This document shows positions 59,139 to 64,000 of a DNA stretch of 64,000 nt, in pieces. Made by a program: the position numbers and the translations under genes. The DNA lies in the NCBI RefSeq assembly GCF_033807575.1, contig NC_084704.1, forward strand, positions 36,247,968 through 36,311,967, in the 5' to 3' direction. Source of the stretch: Cydia pomonella (Eukaryota > Arthropoda > Insecta > Lepidoptera > Tortricidae). Position 1 is the stretch's first letter, and each line of letters starts with the position of its first letter. Under the pieces are notes generated by a model. That model ran no database searches and was not told the origin of the DNA. It saw only the letters and a list, made by a program, of their open reading frames with translations.

Positions 59139-61388
59139 AAAACGGCCGCGTTGGGACTGCCATCTTGTGGCATAAACCGGAGTTAACAACTGAACATTAA
59201 TACTTTATTTAAATGCGCTCTATCTACAGTTTCCGTGAGGGACTGCCATTTTATAGGCTACGGCATAAATTAAAATCAAATATTTATTAATTGTATAAAA
59301 ATATGTAAAAATATAAGACGTACTTGCTTTGAATTTGACAGCTCTGTGTAGCGCTATCTTTACATGTGAAAAGTTGATGTTTGATGACAATCAATTTACC
59401 AAAAAATGCTGATTTAACTAAATTATAATGGCTCTTTGATGAGAACTAGTACCTAAAGAAAGGACGCTTCCCACGAGGAATTTCGTACGTTGAACCGCCT
59501 GTTCTTATTGTATCGCACGCGCGTTACTCACCGCGCGTGATTTCCCGCCTCTGATACCGGCGACCAATTACACTGAGCGAGTGAGACAGCAATATATCAT
59601 TATGCACGTACGATAAAGATAAGAATAGGCGGGTCAATGTCCAGTCAGCATCAATAGTAGCGGATGAAACAACGCGCCAAAAGTATCTGATATTCCGGAT
59701 AACTTTTCCAAATAAAGATAAATCTCTAAAATGTACGTTCACAAGTATATCTTATACCGTCTTAATTGTTCTACATATAGGACCATCACATTTTGTTAAA
59801 CTGTTACAGAATGATAGATACTTTTGAAACCTTGTTTGATCCGCTACTTTTGATGCTGACTGTACCATCAGCCGTAAAAGTGCATGGCGAGTTTATCAAT
59901 GGATTCATTCACAATTTATCACTCTAAAGCACCAATTGCGTCTACACTTCCCGATTTCGCGCCCGGAATCAGTCCCGATTTTGGACCTGATAATAGTTTT
60001 CGTTTCACGGAATATCAGCACATCGTTAACAATATTTAAAATGTAAAAATACTTTGTCTCTAATTACCAAAAATGTTCAATGCATATTTTTTCATATGAA
60101 CCATGTTTTCACATTTCAAATATTGTAGACGGTGTGCTAATATTTGGTGCAACGGAAAAATGCTCTTTCCCGGGTCTGATATCAGGCCTGATAAAGTGTG
60201 GATGTAATTGGCACTAAACTCGTTGTAGTAAGCGTGCTTTCTTCCCCTACACCGCCACCAGTCAGTTATGTTCGTGGATGACTACTTTCTTTTTACAAGG
60301 TTTATGTATTCTGTATGGTGCTAATTTTTTATTGAAACTATTCAATGTACAAAATATAACACCGTTATATAAAATATGTTCAAGATGTATATAGATTTGT
60401 TACCTATGTAATAGATATAGATATACAACATGTAAATCAAATTAATTTTATTAAAAACATATTTAAATGGATTCGTGTAAATAAAAAATATTATTTTAAA
60501 TATTAAACTTTATTTCGATATTTATTTTTTCCTATTAAACAATATGTTGTGGGAAGACAGTTTAAATAATCGAATGATGTTAAATTATTTGTACATTGAT
60601 ATTAAAATATCCAAAGCAGCATGTTACAGTAATATCTAAAAATAAATAAATCTTTCTACAACCCATCAAATAAATAATAAAAATAAACTTATTCATATGC
60701 AATTTTCTATTGAACAGTACCTAATACTTCTAAATTCAGGTATGCTTAGTGTTTGAATAATAGATATGAATCAAAGCAATTCATATCCGCCATCGTTACA
60801 AAAAACAACGAAAATGTGAATAATACAAAAACGATAAATATGACAATTATCAATATACATTAAAATATTTCCAATTACTTAGAAACAGTTGCATGATAAC
60901 ACTTTCGGTTCTTCATTTCTGAGCATAATTGTAATAATATTGCAAAATCTTTTATCATAAAATACTGTTTTCATACAAATCTTAAAAATAATTTTGTAGA
61001 AAATCGCGTCATTAAAAAATCCTACTTAAAGCTAGAATTCCTGTTCATGCTATATGCTTAAGTATATATTTTCATATAAAACCTAACACAAAATATCTAA
61101 TGTTAGTGAGGAATGTTGTAAAGTCAGTTAATGGGGAATAATTGGAAATTAAACTTAAACTATTATAAGGGTCAGACATCAATATATGTCCACTATGATT
61201 TTGAACTTTATATCATAGTGATAGGGTCTAATTTGTATCGCCTCTGACCCATATGTCCGTTAAAGGGTTAAGTATGGCAAAGTCTAGGAAGAAAGGACAT
61301 TTACAACGATTTTCATTATCTACACATAATTACAGTTATGAATGATTCACGGTTAGTTTCACTAGACTTAGATCGACCGAGATATAAA
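59139..61388. other. L2HGDH 3' flank, no further gene seen
   Basis: Very AT-rich from about 60300 to 61380. The L2HGDH 3' UTR should lie in the first part. AATAAA candidates occur at about 59713 and 60480. Beyond the MITE at 59638 nothing is recognised. Confidence 0.5.
59638..59873. mobile_element. MITE with CAGTCAGCATCAA...AGTAGCGGA inverted ends
   Basis: Left CCAGTCAGCATCAATAGTAG, right CGCTACTTTTGATGCTGACT. The inner TIRs continue through AAAGTATCTG / AGATACTTTTG. A related end lies at about 55838-55860. Confidence 0.7.
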
Positions 61389-61826
61389 TAGTGTTGGTTA
61401 AGATTCGAGTCCTTTGCTTTAAGACTCGACTCAGTTTTTCAGACTCTTATAACTAAGACGATAATCGAAGTCTTTTCGACTTATTAGAATCCCGAATCGT
61501 TTGAGAGACTTGAGTCCTTTTCGGAGAACTTGTAATTTTTTTACAAATAACTTCGAAATGCGTTATCTTTATGTAAAATTCATGGATGTAGATAACATAA
61601 ATCATACAATAACGCCTATTTCCTTCACTGTAGTTTACCTAGGTAAAACCTATAAAATTGTTGAATGATTGTGAGTCTTTATTCGGAGACTCGCGTCCTT
61701 TTGAGTTGTGCTTAAAAAAAGACTCAACTCAGGACTTAAAAGACTCGGAAGTTTTTTAAGTTCCGAGTCTCGTAAAAACGAGTCGAGTTCTTCAATTTAG
61801 ACTCAAAAGACTTCCTACCAACACTA
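61389..61826. mobile_element. hAT-type MITE, copy 1, with 8-bp target duplication
   Basis: Ends TAGTGTTGGT and ACCAACACTA; flanks GATATAAA at 61381-61388 and 61827-61834 are identical. The inside is full of GACTCGAGTC-like motifs in both orientations, and has a central tract AAATAACTTCGAAATGCGTT shared with copy 2. Confidence 0.92.
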
Positions 61827-62407
61827 GATATAAACCGTGATTACCTTTTATATTCCTTTGATTTTACACATAATTGTTAAACCTTCGGATATGAGTTATA
61901 TTACTAAAGAGAAGCCATTACCAATCAATGAAATTGTCGTAATCGCAACCTGTACCACGCGACCAAAACGTCGTAAGCGCCGTAAAATTCATGGCGCTTA
62001 AGCATTGTCGCGAGATTCACGCTCCGCTTCTATGGTTGGTTGTCAAAACAACAACTCGTGGCAGAAAATACTGGTTCTCCGTGCCGGTTCTATAGGAATG
62101 CAGGTCATGCCTTGGTGTCATCCACCTTGGGGTTTTTTTACCCCTCCCCCTCCTTGTTACACTTGGTCACATTTTGTAAACCCCTCCGCTCTGGTGTGAC
62201 GTCACAGTTTTGACACTTGTTTTCGACGAAATCGGTAATACTAATTAGGTATTATTATTTTAATTAAAAACATATTTTACATAAGAAATATTAGTAACTT
62301 TATAACACAAAGCCAATTAGGAAAGAAAATTACACTAATATAAACGATTTTCGTTTCATAAACTCATTATTTAACTGTACAGCAACTAAAAAAAATATAA
62401 ATAACCT

Positions 62408-62598
62408 CCTAAGGCCCAGCCATAAAAATGAAAAATCCTAAATTTGCCACTAGAATTTGAACCTATAGTGCAGGGAATACAGTTGATTTTATTTTGTTTG
62501 AAAATTGAATGAAACAAAGCCAATGCAACTCTGTTCCAATTGAATATGATTTAAATTTCATCGAACTGAATAAGTCCTATTGGTAGGACCTTGGGCCT
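62408..62598. mobile_element. MITE with TAAGGCCCA / TGGGCCTTA ends (compact copy)
   Basis: About 190 bp, left TAAGGCCCAGCCATAAAA, right GACCTTGGGCCTTA. Same family as the copy at 55064-55554. Target duplication not clear. Confidence 0.65.
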
Positions 62599-63013
62599 TA
62601 CGAGGATAAATTTTAGGGTACTGATGAAGTTAAAAGTGACGTAACAAAGTTCGTGACTCCCCCCTACCCTTTGTCAGATTTTCTTTTTCGCATTAAAATA
62701 AAAGCCACATTCTAATTTTCTATCTAAGTACACGTTACATGTTGTAAATTTTAGCTATGGTTACTTATATATCTATTGAAAATATAAGACTCGACTTATT
62801 TCAACGCTTGCACCTTTTACCATAACTACGTGTTGATGTCTACAATCTACAACTATGCCAGAAAGTTAATCCGAGGGATATCATAACCAAGGAGACAATA
62901 GTTATTAGTTAGAAAAACAGAAGATGTAGATATCGGAATGACAGCTGCATGTGGTCATTGCCACACATTATTTATTATCCCTTCGACCGCCAAAGACGTC
63001 AACTGACGCGCGC

Positions 63014-63487
63014 TAGTGTTGGTTAAGACTCAAGGCCTTTGAGTCCTCTGCTTTAAGACTCGACTCAGTTTTTCAGACTCTCATAATTAAGATGGAACTC
63101 TAGTTCTATTCAACTTATTAGAGACTCGAGTCTTTTGTAGAGACTTGAGTCCTTTTCGGAAAACTTGTATTTTTTTACAAATAACTTCGAAATGCGTTGT
63201 CTTTATGTGAAATTCATGGATGTACATAACATAAATCATACAATAACGCCTATTTACTTTTTATTATCCCTTCGATCATAACTGTTGTTTAGGTAAAACC
63301 TATAAAATTGTTGACTGAGTCTTTATCCGGAGACTCGAGTCCTTTTGAGTAGCGCTCAAAAAAGACTCAATAAAGGACTCAACTCGGGACTTAAAAGACA
63401 CGGAAGTTTTTTAAGCTCTTGAGTCTCGGAAAAACAAGTTGAGTTATTCAATTTAGACTCAAAATACTCGAGTTGCTACCAACACCA
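63014..63487. mobile_element. hAT-type MITE, copy 2, with 8-bp target duplication
   Basis: Ends TAGTGTTGGT and ACCAACACCA; flanks ACGCGCGC at 63006-63013 and 63488-63495 are identical. Longer than copy 1 by insertions near GAGTCC-rich parts. No ORF. Confidence 0.92.
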
Positions 63488-63874
63488 ACGCGCGCGGCCA
63501 TATCCCAATATCAACCTTAGTGCATTCCGACAAGGTTCACGATGGCGCGCCGTGCGCGATAGGCGTGGCATTCAAAGGATTCAAAATTCAATTAACATCA
63601 ACTTTTAATGATTGTCTCCTGGAAGTAGCCGCTCAGGACCGCGCCAAATGGAAAATTCTTCTATGTCCGTAATGAGGCATAACAGGATTACAACATCATT
63701 AATGATTGTAATCTTGGCCACATTAATAATGTTACAGTCTTCACCTATTCATTTTTACCATCTAATACCTCTGCAGCTATTTGCAGTGCTTAATTTTAAA
63801 ATATCATGAGAAATAATAAATTAATTTTGGTAACCACAATGCTCTGAAATAAAGGAAATGTGGAAAAACTCACT

Positions 63875-63955
63875 ATTTAAGGCCCGGACTTACGACTCCG
63901 GGATTCCAGCCCACCACTATACCAACTGAGCTACAGAGACTAACCCATTGACAGC
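63875..63955 (-). mobile_element. tRNA-like SINE head
   Basis: Minus strand: TCTGTAGCTCAGTTGGTATA (box A), GGGCTGGAATCCCGGAGTCG; the box B region is degenerate (GTCGTAAGTCCGGG). Confidence 0.5.
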
Positions 63956-64000
63956 GCTCGAGATGGTGAGCTTTTCTTCTTTTCTTTTATTTATAAACAT

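Noticed and set aside
58902..59200. Alternative frame in L2HGDH exon 4 (Arg/Gly-rich, 90 codons)
   Set aside because: Overlaps the true frame, which matches the L2HGDH C-terminus through EDFVFD and LHVRNAPSPG.

Overview
This window is nuclear DNA of an insect, very probably a moth or butterfly. Three intron-containing genes with GT-AG splice sites sit in AT-rich DNA packed with LINE tails, tRNA-derived SINEs, MITEs and minisatellites of types familiar from Lepidoptera. There are no bacterial operons or ribosome-binding sites, and the species cannot be named from the sequence.

Layout. Positions 1-26,150 hold no gene I can support. They contain pieces of RTE-like and CR1/Jockey-like LINEs, SINEs, small foldback elements and a few tandem repeats. 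Positions 26,579-45,307 (minus strand) carry a complete 12-exon gene for the trans-Golgi golgin GCC88/GCC1. All splice phases close and give a 626-residue protein ending in a GRIP domain. Its introns are full of repeats: a 50-bp array split by a TA-flanked DNA transposon, a 2.4-kb hAT-type element with its own 100-bp satellite, a TA-flanked MITE, a 155-bp array of 15 extra units, and a 58-bp GC-rich array fused to a Ty3/gypsy reverse-transcriptase remnant.

Positions 46,113-47,245 (plus strand) carry a two-exon gene for an 85-residue THAP zinc-finger protein, head to head with GCC88. Positions 47,963-59,138 (plus strand) carry a complete 4-exon L-2-hydroxyglutarate dehydrogenase gene (452 residues, mitochondrial). 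Its second intron (after exon 2) has a short tandem array, an antisense cysteine-rich ORF and further elements; its first intron has a LINE RT fragment. The last 5 kb hold MITEs, including two copies of one hAT-type family with perfect 8-bp target duplications.

The most unusual signal is a recurring one. In both large genes, tandem duplications have copied the 3' end of an exon together with its 5' splice donor: the 155-bp array after GCC88 exon 7, the 50-bp array after GCC88 exon 10, and a 130-bp duplication after L2HGDH exon 3. In every case use of a downstream donor copy would bring in a premature stop, so each array is a row of decoy donors. A decayed copy of the GCC88 GRIP exon lies just beyond the gene. 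The three genes have no evident shared pathway (Golgi tethering, DNA binding, mitochondrial metabolite repair).
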